Shown here piece after piece: positions 41,069-50,408 of a stretch of DNA of 64,000 nucleotides. Numbering within the stretch: position 1 is the stretch's first letter; the number at the start of each line of letters is the position of its first letter. Made by a program: the position numbers and the translations under genes. Source of the DNA: DASSKK01 sp035690495. Its GTDB lineage: Bacteria; Actinomycetota; Actinomycetes; Propionibacteriales; Nocardioidaceae. The stretch lies in NCBI GenBank assembly GCA_035690495.1, contig DASSKK010000071.1, positions 1-64,000 of the forward strand, in the 5' to 3' direction. The notes beneath the pieces are model-generated. The model worked only from the letters and a program-made list of their open reading frames with translations. It searched no databases and was not told where the DNA came from.

Positions 41069-41845
41069 GTGACCGACCCGCCCGCGCCCGACACCCGTCC
41101 CGTCGTCCTCGTCACCGGAGTCGGCCGAAAGGTCGGCATCGGGGCGGCCATCGCCGAGCGGCTCGCCGGGGACGGCTGGGACGTGGCCACGACCAGCTGG
41201 GCAGGCTACGACGAGCGGATGCCCTGGGGCCGCCAGGACGACGACCCCGACCTGATCGCGGCGCGGCTGCGTGAGCTGGGCGCGCGCACCACGAGCGTGC
41301 ACGCCGACCTGGCCGATCCAGGAGCGCCGGCCGCCGTCTTCGCCCACGTCGAGGCGGAGCTTGGCACGGTCACGACACTGGTGATGTGCCACTGCGAGTC
41401 GGTCGACTCGGGGCTGCTGGACAGCACTGTGGAGAGCTTCGACCGGCACTACGCGGTGAACCTGCGCGCGTCGTGGCTGCTTCTCAAGGAGTACGCCGAG
41501 AGGTTCCGCGGGCCCGAGGGCCGTGGCCGGGTGATCGCGCTGACCAGCGATGCCGTGGTCGGCAACCTCCCGTACGGCGCGACCAAGGGCGCCCTGGACC
41601 GGATGGTGATCGCCGCAGCCCGCGAGCTGACCGACCTGCGGGTGAGCGCGAACGTGGTCAACCCTGGCCCGGTCGACACCGGCTGGATGACCCAGCAGGT
41701 GCGCGACGCCGTGCTGGCCGCCACGCCGCTCGGACGCGCCGGCACGGCGTACGACACCGCGGCGCTGGTCGGCTTCCTGTGCTCACCCGAGGGGGGCTGG
41801 GTGAACGGGCAGCTGCTGTGCTGCGACGGCGGCCTGCACACCTGA
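41069..41845 (+). CDS. Short-chain dehydrogenase/reductase
   Basis: A 258-residue SDR with an altered cofactor loop (TGVGRKVGIGAAIAERL), NLRAS near residue 130 and the catalytic YGATKG near residue 172, preceded by LTSDAVVG. The NNAG motif is replaced by MCHCES, as seen in atypical enoyl-reductase-like SDRs. AGGAG precedes the GTG at 41069. It ends 12 bases before the end of the frameshifted lipoprotein gene. Confidence 0.87.
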   Translation: MTDPPAPDTRPVVLVTGVGRKVGIGAAIAERLAGDGWDVATTSWAGYDERMPWGRQDDDPDLIAARLRELGARTTSVHADLADPGAPAAVFAHVEAELGTVTTLVMCHCESVDSGLLDSTVESFDRHYAVNLRASWLLLKEYAERFRGPEGRGRVIALTSDAVVGNLPYGATKGALDRMVIAAARELTDLRVSANVVNPGPVDTGWMTQQVRDAVLAATPLGRAGTAYDTAALVGFLCSPEGGWVNGQLLCCDGGLHT

Positions 41846-41857
41846 CGCTCCCTCGAC

Positions 41858-42236
41858 CTAGAGTGCGCGCAGCCGGATCCGGGCGGTCGAGCCTGGGCAC
41901 ACGCACTGCGCGGAGTCGCCGGCGTCGTAGGCCAGCCGACCCGTCGCCACGAAACGGTCGCCGCGTTGCGAGGGCGAACGCGTAGACCCGTCGGGAGTCC
42001 GTGTCCGCAAGATCCCCCGGGAAGCCGAGCCACACCGTCGATTGGCCGTTCACTGTCTGTCCGTGTACGCAGCCGAGATGTACCCCGCACACCCGAACGT
42101 CCGTGCCATCGGGAAGGCCGGCCGGGGCCACGACACTCACGCTCAGCGGCCGGGGGCAGGCTCCGCACTGGTTGGGTATCCCGGAGCAGCCGGCGAGCGC
42201 CACCAACCCGACAACCGCCAGAAGTGTCCGGATCAT
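41858..42236 (-). pseudogene. Lipoprotein gene with a probable frameshift
   Basis: The gene starts well: signal peptide MIRTLLAVVGLVALAGC with lipobox LAGC, then Cys-rich text (NQCGACPRP, VRVCGVHLGCVHG). After RRVYAFAL (near 41969) the original frame becomes Arg/Ala-rich, the look of antisense DNA, and would run 188 bases over the SDR gene. One frame over, the protein continues naturally as QRGDRFVATGRLAYDAGDS and ends QCVCPGSTARIRLRAL at 41858. Removing one base near 41969 joins both. It is either a one-base insertion or a sequencing error. Function unknown. Confidence 0.6.
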
Positions 42237-42301
42237 GGCGCTTCGACGCGTCCGGACCCGAGCCGGTTCCATCGGGCCGGGCGCACCGGACGGTCGGCGC
42301 C

Positions 42302-45300
42302 ATGGGTCAGGATGGTCGCGTGACCCAGCAGGACGGCTCGTACGACGCGGCGGAGACCCTCGCGGGCTTCAGCGAGGCGACCCGGACCTGGTTCGCGGCC
42401 GCGTTCGCGGAGCCGACTCCGGCCCAGCTCGGCGCCTGGTCGGCGATCGGCGCGGGCCGTGACGCGCTGGTGGTGGCGCCGACCGGCTCGGGCAAGACGC
42501 TCAGCGCGTTCCTGTCGGCGATCGACCGACTAGCGACCGAACCCCGGCCGGACGACAAGCTGCGCCGCTGTCGGGTGCTGTACGTCTCCCCGCTCAAGGC
42601 GCTGGCCGTCGACGTCGAACGGAACCTGCGCGCGCCGCTGACCGGGATCCGGCACACCGCCGACCGTCTCGGCCAGCACATGCCCGAGATCACCGTCGGG
42701 CTGCGTTCCGGCGACACGCCCGCCGCCGAACGTCGCCGGCAGTCGACCAGGCCGCCCGACATCCTGATCACCACGCCCGAGTCGCTGTTCTTGATGCTCA
42801 CCTCCCAGGCGCGGGAGGCGCTGCGCGGCGTGCAGACCGTGATCGTGGACGAGGTGCACGCGGTGGCCGGCACCAAGCGGGGCGCGCACCTCGGCCTCAG
42901 CCTGGAGCGCCTCGACGAGCTGCTCGAGCGACCTGCGCAGCGGATCGGCCTCTCGGCCACCGTGCGACCGGTCGAAGAGGTGGCCCGCTTCCTGGGCGGT
43001 GCCCGCCCCGTCGAGGTGGTCGCGCCGGAGGCCGTCAAGAGCTGGGACCTGCAGGTCGTCGTCCCTGTCGAGGACATGACCGAGCTCGCGCTGGCCGAAC
43101 CGGGCACGGCCGCGGCCGGCTCAGCGGCCGAGCGGGCCGGATCCATCTGGCCGCACGTCGAGGAGCGCATCGTCGACCTGATCGAACAGCACCGATCCAC
43201 GATCGTGTTCGCGAACTCCCGCCGGCTCGCCGAGCGCCTCACCGCCCGCTTCAACGAGATCGCCACCGCCCGTTCAGCTGTTATGGGCGAAGATGAGGGC
43301 GGCGCCGCCAGCGGCCGGGAGCCCACCGACACCGAGCCCGCCGAGCATGAGGACGGGCGGAACGCGGGTGGCGGCCCGACCGTGGCCGGGTCTGGCGTGA
43401 GGGCCGAGCCTGCGAGGCCCGAGGGTTCGGGCGGGCCGTCGTCCGCGTTCCACACGGCCGATCAGAAGCCGCGACGCAGCGCGGCCTCTCTGATGGGACA
43501 GTCAGGCCAGTCCACAGGCGCCGAGGTCGTCATCGCCCGCGCCCACCACGGCTCGGTCAGCAAGGAGCAGCGCGCGCTGATCGAGGACGACCTCAAGACC
43601 GGGCGTCTCCCGTGCGTGGTCGCCACCTCCAGCCTCGAGCTCGGCATCGACATGGGTGCGGTGGACCTGGTCGTCCAGGTGGAGTCCCCGCCGAGCGTGG
43701 CCTCCGCCCTGCAGCGCGTCGGCCGAGCCGGCCACCACGTCGGCGAGGTGTCGCGCGGCGCGCTCTTCCCCAAGCACCGTGGCGACCTGGTGCACACCGC
43801 GGTGGCGGTCGAGCGGATGCGGACAGGAGCGATCGAGGCGTTGCGGGTGCCGCCCAATCCGCTCGACGTGCTGGCCCAGCAGGTCGTCGCAGCCACCGCG
43901 GTCGAGGCATGGGACGCCGACCGGCTGTACGCCGTGGTCCGCCGGGCGGCGTCGTTCACGACGCTGCCGCGCTCGGCGTATGACGCGACGCTGGACCTGC
44001 TCTCCGGTCGGTACCCCTCCGACGAGTTCGCCGAGCTTCGCCCGCGCATCGTCTGGGACCGCGTCGCGGGCACGTTGACCGGCCGCCCCGGCGCGCAGCG
44101 GCTCGCGGTGACCAGCGGCGGCACCATCCCCGACCGGGGGCTGTTCGGGGTGTTCCTGGTCTCGACAGGCTCAACCAGCGGGCAGACCGGTCCAGGAAGC
44201 AGAGTCGGCGAGCTCGACGAGGAGATGGTCTACGAGTCCCGGGTCGGCGACGTGTTCGCGCTCGGTGCGACCAGCTGGCGGATCGAGGACATCACCCACG
44301 ACCGGGTGCTCGTCTCCCCCGCGCCCGGCCAGCCGGGCCGGCTGCCGTTCTGGAAGGGCGACCAGCCCGGTCGCCCGGCGGAGCTCGGCAAGGCGATCGG
44401 CGCGTTCACCCGCGAGGTCGCCGCGCTGCCGGCCGAGGACGCCGTACGCCGTGGCCGGGACGCCGGTCTCGACGAGTACGCCGCGACCAACCTGGCCGCG
44501 TTCCTCGCCGAGCAGCGCGAGTCCACCAATACCGTCCCCAGCGACACGACGATCCTGCTCGAGCGGTTCCGCGACGAGCTCGGCGACTGGCGGATCGTGG
44601 TGCACTCGCCGTACGGCACCCAGGTGCACGGGCCGTGGGCGCTCGCGATCGGGGCCCGGCTGCGGGAGCGCTACGGCTTCGCCGACGGAGAGGCGCAGGC
44701 GCTCGCCTCCGACGACGGGATCGTGGTGCGGATCCCGGACACGGACCAGGAGCCGCCCGGCGCGGACATCGTGGCGTTCGAGCCCGACGAGATCGAGGAC
44801 ATAGTCACCACCGAGGTCGGCGGCTCGGCCCTGTTCGCGTCGCGGTTCCGCGAGTGCGCCGCCAGGGCGCTCCTGCTGCCCCGTCGCAATCCCGGCCGGC
44901 GCTCCCCGCTGTGGCAGCAGCGGCAACGCAGCGCGGCGCTGTTGCAGGTCGCCGTGAAGTACCCCTCCTTCCCGATCGTGCTCGAGGCCGTCCGCGAGTG
45001 CCTGCAGGACGTGTACGACGTACCGGCCCTGACCTCGGTGCTGCGAGACCTGCAGGCCCACCGGATCCGGGTCGTGGAGGTCGCCACCCAGCAGCCGTCG
45101 CCGTTCGCCCGATCGCTGCTGTTCGGCTACGTCGCTGCGTTCATGTACGAAGGCGACTCCCCGGTCGCGGAGCGTCGTGCCGCGGCGCTGTCGCTGGACC
45201 AGGGGCTTCTCGCCGAGCTGCTCGGCCGCACCGAGCTGCGCGAGCTGCTCGACCCGGACGTGGTCGCGGAGGTCGAGGCGGAGCTGCAGCGGCTCACCCC

Positions 45301-47197
45301 GGACCGGCGGGCACGGGACGCCGAGGGGCTCGCGGACCTGCTGCGACTACTCGGCCCGCTGTCCGCCGAGGAGCTCACGCAACGCTGCGTGGACGCCGCT
45401 GACGTGGCCGGCTGGCTCGGCCTGCTCGCCGACGCGCGCCGGACCTACCTGGTGCGCATGGGCGGGGCCGGCGGGGGACGAATGGGCGGGGCTGGCGGGG
45501 GACGAATCGCTGCGGCCGAGCGCTGGGTGGCGGTGGAGGACGTCGGCAGGCTGCGTGACGGGCTCGGCGTCCCGGTGCCCCAGGGCGTCCCCGACCCGTT
45601 CACCGAGCCGGTCGAGGACCCACTGGGCGATCTCGTCGCCCGCTTCGCCCGCACGCACGGCCCGTTCACGGCCGCCGACGTGGCCGACCGCCTCGGCCTC
45701 GGCGTCGCGGTGGCCAAGCAGGCCCTCGTGCGGCTGGCCGACCAGGGCCGGCTGCTCGAGGGCGAGTTCCGGCCGGCCGGCAGCGGCGGCGAGTGGTGCG
45801 ACGCCGAGGTGCTGCGCAGGTTGCGCCGTCGTTCGCTGGCGGTGCTGCGCCAGCAGGTCGAGCCGGTCGAGCCGGCGACGCTCGGCCGGTTCCTGCCCGC
45901 CTGGCAGAACGTCGCCCCCACCGGCTCGTCCCACCGCGGCGGCCGGTTACGCGGGGTCGACGGCGTGCTCGCGGTCGTCGAGCAGCTCGCCGGCTGCCCG
46001 GTGCCCGCCTCCGCGCTGGAGCCGCTGGTGCTCGCCGGGCGGGTCGTTGACTACTCCCCGGCGATGCTCGACGAGCTCACCACCGCCGGGGAGGTGCTGT
46101 GGGCGGGGCACGGCGCGCTGCCGGGCACCGACGGCTGGGTGTCGCTGCACCCGGCCGACACGGCGCCGCTCACCCTGCCCGAGCACGGGCCCTGCGAGAT
46201 GACACCGGTGCACGACGCGCTCCTCGAAGCCCTCGCGGGAGGCGGCGCCTACTTCTTCCGCCACCTGGTCGAGGCCGTCGACGCCTCGGAGCACGACGTC
46301 GGGGCCGCGCTCTGGTCGTTGGTCTGGGCGGGCAGGCTCGGCAACGACACGCTCGCGCCGCTGCGGACGCTCACCGGCGAGGGCCGCACCGCGCACCGCT
46401 CCCGGCGTGCGCCGCCACGTGCCCGGATCGGCCGGCCCGCTGCCCGGCCGGCGCGCAGCCGGTCCCCTCGTGCCGTCCCAGCGACTGTCGGCCGCTGGTC
46501 CCTGCTGCCCGACCTGGAACCGGATGCCACCCGCCGCGCTCATGCCGCCGCAGAGGGCCTGCTCGAGCGGCACGGTGTGGTGACCCGCGGAGCGGTCACC
46601 GGTGAGCGGGTCCCCGGCGGGTTCGCGGCGATGTACAAGGTGCTCTCCGCGTTCGAGGACTCCGGCCGATGCCGGCGAGGCTACTTCGTCGACACCCTCG
46701 GCGCCGCCCAGTTCGGCAGTCCCGGTGCGGTCGACCGGCTGCGGTCCTACTCCCGCGACCTGTCCGCGCCCCCGATCGAGAAGCACGACGGGCTGGTGCT
46801 CGCGGCCACCGACCCGGCCAACCCCTATGGCGCAGCGCTCCCCTGGCCCGAGCGCGCCACCGAGGGGGGCGGCAGCCCTGACGGAGCCGGGCACCGGCCG
46901 GGTCGCAAGGCCGGAGCGCTGGTGGTGCTCGTCGACGGCGAGCTGGCCGTGTACGTCGAGCGGGGCGGCCGCACGCTCCTGACGTTCGCCGAGGAGCACG
47001 ACGTACTCGACCCGGCGTTCGCCGCACTGGCCGCGGCGGTGCGGCGCGGCGTTCTCGGCCGGCTCACGGTCGAGCGGGCGGACGGCGCAAGCATCCTGGG
47101 GGCCGGCGAGCGGGCCGGGGCGCTGCGCCGGGCGCTGGAGGACGCAGGCTTCGTGGCGACACCGCGCGGGCTGCGCATCCGTGCGTCGTGGTCGTGA
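42302..47197 (+). CDS. lhr: Large ATP-dependent helicase Lhr
   Basis: A 1631-residue superfamily-2 DNA/RNA helicase, the long form found in actinobacteria. Walker A is APTGSGKTLSA (about residue 60), DEVH (VIVDEVHAVAG) is Walker B, motif III SATVRP, motif VI QRVGRAGH. The winged helix and Lhr core follow, and the last 650 residues form the C-terminal domain of unknown role; in mycobacteria Lhr is a 3'-5' translocating repair helicase. A low-complexity insert (about residues 328-400) interrupts the second RecA-like domain. A 24-bp repeat duplicates MGGAGGGR. Starts at 42302 (ATG) or 42320 (GTG) are possible. Confidence 0.94.
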   Translation: MGQDGRVTQQDGSYDAAETLAGFSEATRTWFAAAFAEPTPAQLGAWSAIGAGRDALVVAPTGSGKTLSAFLSAIDRLATEPRPDDKLRRCRVLYVSPLKALAVDVERNLRAPLTGIRHTADRLGQHMPEITVGLRSGDTPAAERRRQSTRPPDILITTPESLFLMLTSQAREALRGVQTVIVDEVHAVAGTKRGAHLGLSLERLDELLERPAQRIGLSATVRPVEEVARFLGGARPVEVVAPEAVKSWDLQVVVPVEDMTELALAEPGTAAAGSAAERAGSIWPHVEERIVDLIEQHRSTIVFANSRRLAERLTARFNEIATARSAVMGEDEGGAASGREPTDTEPAEHEDGRNAGGGPTVAGSGVRAEPARPEGSGGPSSAFHTADQKPRRSAASLMGQSGQSTGAEVVIARAHHGSVSKEQRALIEDDLKTGRLPCVVATSSLELGIDMGAVDLVVQVESPPSVASALQRVGRAGHHVGEVSRGALFPKHRGDLVHTAVAVERMRTGAIEALRVPPNPLDVLAQQVVAATAVEAWDADRLYAVVRRAASFTTLPRSAYDATLDLLSGRYPSDEFAELRPRIVWDRVAGTLTGRPGAQRLAVTSGGTIPDRGLFGVFLVSTGSTSGQTGPGSRVGELDEEMVYESRVGDVFALGATSWRIEDITHDRVLVSPAPGQPGRLPFWKGDQPGRPAELGKAIGAFTREVAALPAEDAVRRGRDAGLDEYAATNLAAFLAEQRESTNTVPSDTTILLERFRDELGDWRIVVHSPYGTQVHGPWALAIGARLRERYGFADGEAQALASDDGIVVRIPDTDQEPPGADIVAFEPDEIEDIVTTEVGGSALFASRFRECAARALLLPRRNPGRRSPLWQQRQRSAALLQVAVKYPSFPIVLEAVRECLQDVYDVPALTSVLRDLQAHRIRVVEVATQQPSPFARSLLFGYVAAFMYEGDSPVAERRAAALSLDQGLLAELLGRTELRELLDPDVVAEVEAELQRLTPDRRARDAEGLADLLRLLGPLSAEELTQRCVDAADVAGWLGLLADARRTYLVRMGGAGGGRMGGAGGGRIAAAERWVAVEDVGRLRDGLGVPVPQGVPDPFTEPVEDPLGDLVARFARTHGPFTAADVADRLGLGVAVAKQALVRLADQGRLLEGEFRPAGSGGEWCDAEVLRRLRRRSLAVLRQQVEPVEPATLGRFLPAWQNVAPTGSSHRGGRLRGVDGVLAVVEQLAGCPVPASALEPLVLAGRVVDYSPAMLDELTTAGEVLWAGHGALPGTDGWVSLHPADTAPLTLPEHGPCEMTPVHDALLEALAGGGAYFFRHLVEAVDASEHDVGAALWSLVWAGRLGNDTLAPLRTLTGEGRTAHRSRRAPPRARIGRPAARPARSRSPRAVPATVGRWSLLPDLEPDATRRAHAAAEGLLERHGVVTRGAVTGERVPGGFAAMYKVLSAFEDSGRCRRGYFVDTLGAAQFGSPGAVDRLRSYSRDLSAPPIEKHDGLVLAATDPANPYGAALPWPERATEGGGSPDGAGHRPGRKAGALVVLVDGELAVYVERGGRTLLTFAEEHDVLDPAFAALAAAVRRGVLGRLTVERADGASILGAGERAGALRRALEDAGFVATPRGLRIRASWS
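45459..45506. repeat. 24-bp tandem duplication inside lhr
   Basis: Two copies of a 24-base unit (ATGGGCGGGGCCGGCGGGGG then ACGA) encode MGGAGGGR twice. They differ at one position. This is in-frame and adds a flexible linker. Confidence 0.8.
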
Positions 47198-47219
47198 CCG
47201 GTCCCGGGATACTGACCAG

Positions 47220-47972
47220 ATGACTGGGACCGGGCCGGATGCGGCGTACTTCGACGCGTGGTATGCCGACATGCAGGCCGATCCGGGCAAGGACGAGATC
47301 CAGCGCCGGCACCTGGGTCTTCCGCCCGAGCTGCTCTCGACGAGCCTGCTCAATTGGGATGGCATCGCGGAGGTGACCGCGGCACTCCGACTGAGCCCCG
47401 GGGCGACCGTCCTCGATCTCGCCTGCGGCCGGGGCGGCTACGGCACGGAGGTCGCGCGACGTCGTGGCAGCCGGCTGGTGGGAGTCGACTTCTCCGCGGC
47501 TGCCCTGCAGCAGGCGAGCGCTCTGTCGCGGAGTCTGGGTGGGCGATTCGTGGTGGGCCGGTTGGAGGCGACCGGCCTTCGCGACCGCGCCGTCGACTCG
47601 GTGATGTGCGTGGACGCGATCCAGTTCGCAGACCCGCCGCATGCCGCGTACGACGAGATGCTGCGCGTGCTGAAGCCGGGAGGCAGAGTGGTGCTGACCT
47701 GCTGGGAGGCCGTCGACGCGGATGACGACGTTCCGCCGCGGCTGCGGACCGTACGCATGCGGAACGATCTGGCCTGCGCAGGGTTCACCGAGATCGAGGT
47801 GCGCGACCGACCGGACTGGCGAGCGGCGGAACGCGCGATGTGGGAGGAGGCGGCTGCTCTCGACCCCAAGGGCGACCCCGCGCTGCGGTCGTTCCACGAC
47901 GAGGGCGTCCGCTCGCTGGCGACGTTCGGGAGCCTGCGCCGCAGGATGGCGACCGCCACCGCGCCCGTGTAG
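47220..47972 (+). CDS. Class I SAM-dependent methyltransferase
   Basis: A 250-residue methyltransferase. Motif I is VLDLACGRGGYG (about residue 64), the acidic end of beta-2 is GVDFS, motif II VMCVDAIQF and motif III LKPGGRVVLT. Substrate is likely a small molecule, as in ubiE-like enzymes. ATG 47220 lies 22 bases after the lhr stop. No sign of an operon partner other than lhr. Confidence 0.88.
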   Translation: MTGTGPDAAYFDAWYADMQADPGKDEIQRRHLGLPPELLSTSLLNWDGIAEVTAALRLSPGATVLDLACGRGGYGTEVARRRGSRLVGVDFSAAALQQASALSRSLGGRFVVGRLEATGLRDRAVDSVMCVDAIQFADPPHAAYDEMLRVLKPGGRVVLTCWEAVDADDDVPPRLRTVRMRNDLACAGFTEIEVRDRPDWRAAERAMWEEAAALDPKGDPALRSFHDEGVRSLATFGSLRRRMATATAPV

Positions 47973-48039
47973 CCGGCGACCGGACCTCCGGTCGAGCTTG
48001 TCGCAACCGATTCGATTCGGTTCCGCGAAGTCATGCCCT

Positions 48040-48071
48040 CAGGCACCTGATGGCGCTCAGACACGTGCCTG
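48040..48071. terminator. Weak hairpin between convergent genes
   Basis: CAGGCAC (48040-48046) can pair with GTGCCTG (48065-48071) around an 18-base loop, in the 177-base gap between the methyltransferase and the HIT gene, which converge. No T-run. It may end transcription from either side. Confidence 0.3.
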
Positions 48072-48149
48072 GCGGCATTATGGCTCCTTCGGGCGAAGCT
48101 ACTCCCGTGATCGACAGGCGATGGGCCCGCCCGGACGTGGGCAGATTCG

Positions 48150-48587
48150 CTAGAGAGCGTTCCGAAGCTGCTCGACCAGTGCAGTCGCCTGGGCGAAGTC
48201 GCCGCGCCGCGCACCGGGCCAGTCGTCAACGTGCAGCCACGACACCTCCTCAGGCGTGCCCGGCCAACGTGGGACGAGGTGCACATGAAGATGGTCGACG
48301 TCGTGCCCGATCACCAAGACATACACACGCTCGGCGCCCAGGTTCTTCAACGCCGCACTCAGACGGCCGATGCCCTGCCCCACCCCGGCGGCCTCGTCGC
48401 TCGTGAGGCCGGCGAAGTCCGCCACGTGGCGGCGAGGGGTGACCATCAGATAGCCGAGGAACACGTCCTCGGCCGATGGCGGCCACGGCGGCACGTGGAA
48501 CGCAACCACCTCGTCGGTGGAGACCAGGTGATCGCCCGGCAACGGCACGTCGAGCCGGTGCTCGCGGCATACCAGGCAATCCGCCAT
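48150..48587 (-). CDS. HIT-family hydrolase
   Basis: A 145-residue histidine-triad protein. The triad HLHVHLV has His99, His101 and His103; a CLVC pair near the N-terminus may bind zinc. HIT proteins hydrolyse nucleoside phosphoramidates or dinucleoside polyphosphates. ATG 48587 lies nine bases after the nucleotidyltransferase stop, so the two are probably co-transcribed. Confidence 0.9.
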   Translation of the reverse strand: MADCLVCREHRLDVPLPGDHLVSTDEVVAFHVPPWPPSAEDVFLGYLMVTPRRHVADFAGLTSDEAAGVGQGIGRLSAALKNLGAERVYVLVIGHDVDHLHVHLVPRWPGTPEEVSWLHVDDWPGARRGDFAQATALVEQLRNAL

Positions 48588-48596
48588 GCGGCGACG

Positions 48597-49385
48597 CTAT
48601 CCGGACTCGGCGGTGAGGTCGAGGTGGCCCCGCAGGTGCGCCCAGCAGGCCCGCTCCAGATCGGTCGGAAAGTCCGCGCCGAGCATCTCGTGGGCGGCCG
48701 GCAGGAAGATCGCCGCACATGCCAGGTGGGCCCGGATCACGGCGTCACGCTCGGCGTACGCCGGGGGCAGCGCCTGCAACGCGGCGATCTCGTGGGCCGG
48801 CAGCACCCGGCGCAGGTGCAACGCGCCGCTCAACGAGCCCTCCTCGGCGCGATAGCGCAGGAGCGTGGTCGTCAGCTGTCGCAGCAACCCCCCGCCCGAA
48901 GCGGCGGTCACCAGCTCGCCACGACCGAGCACCACTGGCAGCAGCCCCAGGACACGCAGGAACTCCTCGACGATCTCGCGCACGACTGCCGTGTCGACTC
49001 CGCAGTCGAGACCGCCGCGGGAATGCTCCGGGAACAGTCCGTCGCGGTTGAAGAGCTGGCGCACGCCGGCGGCGTCCAGGCCGGCGAGTTCGGCAGGACC
49101 ACCGATCACGACGTCCCAGCGCAGCCATCCCGGCAGCACATGGGTGAACACCGGCTCGGCACCGAGTCTGCGGCACAGCACGGGCTCGTAGGTCGCAGCG
49201 AAGTCGGGCCATCTGGCGGCGAACGACTCGACGGTCTCGTCGGCGACCAGCACGAACATGTCCACATCGCTGAACTCGTCGCTCGTGCCGGCGCCGAAGC
49301 TGCCGGTAAGCCACAGGCCCCGGACGCGGGGATCGCGGTCGAGGTCGGCGCGCACTCGTCGGATCAGGTCGCGTTGAGCGCTCAT
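48597..49385 (-). CDS. Nucleotidyltransferase, aminoglycoside adenylyltransferase-like
   Basis: A 262-residue protein with the polymerase-beta-type motif GSFGAGTSDEFSDVD (about residue 28), which binds ATP and two metals. The helical C-terminal two thirds resemble aminoglycoside 6-adenylyltransferases. Whether it modifies a drug or another small molecule is not readable. ATG 49385 lies 23 bases after the clgR stop. Confidence 0.75.
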   Translation of the reverse strand: MSAQRDLIRRVRADLDRDPRVRGLWLTGSFGAGTSDEFSDVDMFVLVADETVESFAARWPDFAATYEPVLCRRLGAEPVFTHVLPGWLRWDVVIGGPAELAGLDAAGVRQLFNRDGLFPEHSRGGLDCGVDTAVVREIVEEFLRVLGLLPVVLGRGELVTAASGGGLLRQLTTTLLRYRAEEGSLSGALHLRRVLPAHEIAALQALPPAYAERDAVIRAHLACAAIFLPAAHEMLGADFPTDLERACWAHLRGHLDLTAESG

Positions 49386-49408
49386 CGCCGGGAGGAGGAG
49401 GTGACCGG

Positions 49409-49756
49409 TCAGGCAGCCGAGGCGACCACGTCTCCGCGAGGCGGAGCGGTCGGCGCGGTGTCCGGTCGGTGCAGCGAGGCGGTGTCGACGGTGACGTCGT
49501 CGAGCTGCATGGCCAGCGCCGCCTCCTCGAGAGCTACGGCATCGGCCACCTCGGAGAGGATCTCCGACAGCGGCACCTCCAGGGCGGCGCACAGGGACCC
49601 CAGCAGCTCCGAGGAGGCTTCCTTCTGTCCGCGTTCGATCTCGGAGATGTACCCGAGACTGACCCTGGCGTCGGCGGAGACCTGGCGCAGTGTCATCCCT
49701 CGCGTGATCCGCCTCGAGCGCAGCACCTCACCGAGCAGCCGGCGGAAGACCACCAT
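49409..49756 (-). CDS. clgR: Clp gene regulator ClgR
   Basis: A 115-residue XRE-family activator that in actinobacteria switches on clp protease genes. The helix-turn-helix spans about residues 9-70 (LRSRRITRGMTLRQVSADA, VSLGYISEIERGQKEASSE), a near-exact family signature. The protein ends VVASAA; a C-terminal Ala-Ala is known to be the Clp degradation signal of Streptomyces ClgR. ATG 49756 lies 127 bases from the cinA-like stop, which fits the conserved cinA-clgR order. Confidence 0.92.
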   Translation of the reverse strand: MVVFRRLLGEVLRSRRITRGMTLRQVSADARVSLGYISEIERGQKEASSELLGSLCAALEVPLSEILSEVADAVALEEAALAMQLDDVTVDTASLHRPDTAPTAPPRGDVVASAA

Positions 49757-49883
49757 CACACTGCCCCTTTCCTGCCGCGCCTGGAACGAGCCACGCGTTT
49801 GCTCTCGCTGTCTGTGGGAGCCAACGCTACCGGTCGCCGAAAACTTCCCGGCGGCGGTGGCCCCAGGGTGACCATGACCCAGC

Positions 49884-50354
49884 CTACCCGCCTACCGCGG
49901 CAAGCAGGTGGCGAAGTGCGAGGCGGCACGTCTCGGCCCGGATCCGGGCACGGTCCCCGGAGAGCCGGTGCTCGAACGCCTCCACACCGGCGGGACCGTG
50001 CACCGCGACGTACACCAGGCCGACGGGCTTGCCCTCCTGCCGCTCCGGACCTGCCACCCCGGTCGTGCTCACGGCGTACGCCGCGTCGAACAGCTCGGCA
50101 GCGCCCGAGGCCATCTCCCGCGCGCACTGCGCTGAGACGACCCCGGCGGCGGAGACGGTGTGCTCCGACACGCCGAGCAACCGCATCTTGACCTCGGAGG
50201 TGTAGGCGACCACGCCTCCCCGGAACGTGCCGCTGGACCCCGGTACCTCCGACAACAGCTCGGCCACCGCCCCCCCGGTCAGCGACTCGGCGCTCGCCAC
50301 GGTCACCCCGCGCTCGGCGAGAGCCTCCTGCAGCTGCTCAGCCGACTCGTCCAC
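49884..50354 (-). CDS. CinA-like nicotinamide-nucleotide amidase
   Basis: A 156-residue protein matching the C-terminal domain of CinA, which deamidates nicotinamide mononucleotide (PncC activity). Motifs are ASAESLTGG (residue 20 onwards), the serine in SLTGG, VVAYTSEVKMRLLGV and VSTTGVAGPE. It is a stand-alone form without the N-terminal MoaB-like domain. Start is GTG 50354. It normally follows pgsA; here a GH15 gene is inserted in the opposite direction. Confidence 0.92.
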   Translation of the reverse strand: MDESAEQLQEALAERGVTVASAESLTGGAVAELLSEVPGSSGTFRGGVVAYTSEVKMRLLGVSEHTVSAAGVVSAQCAREMASGAAELFDAAYAVSTTGVAGPERQEGKPVGLVYVAVHGPAGVEAFEHRLSGDRARIRAETCRLALRHLLAAVGG

Positions 50355-50408
50355 GGCGCGGATGCTACCGCTCGCAGCCGGCGGCGCGAGGCCGCTAACG
50401 TGACCCGC

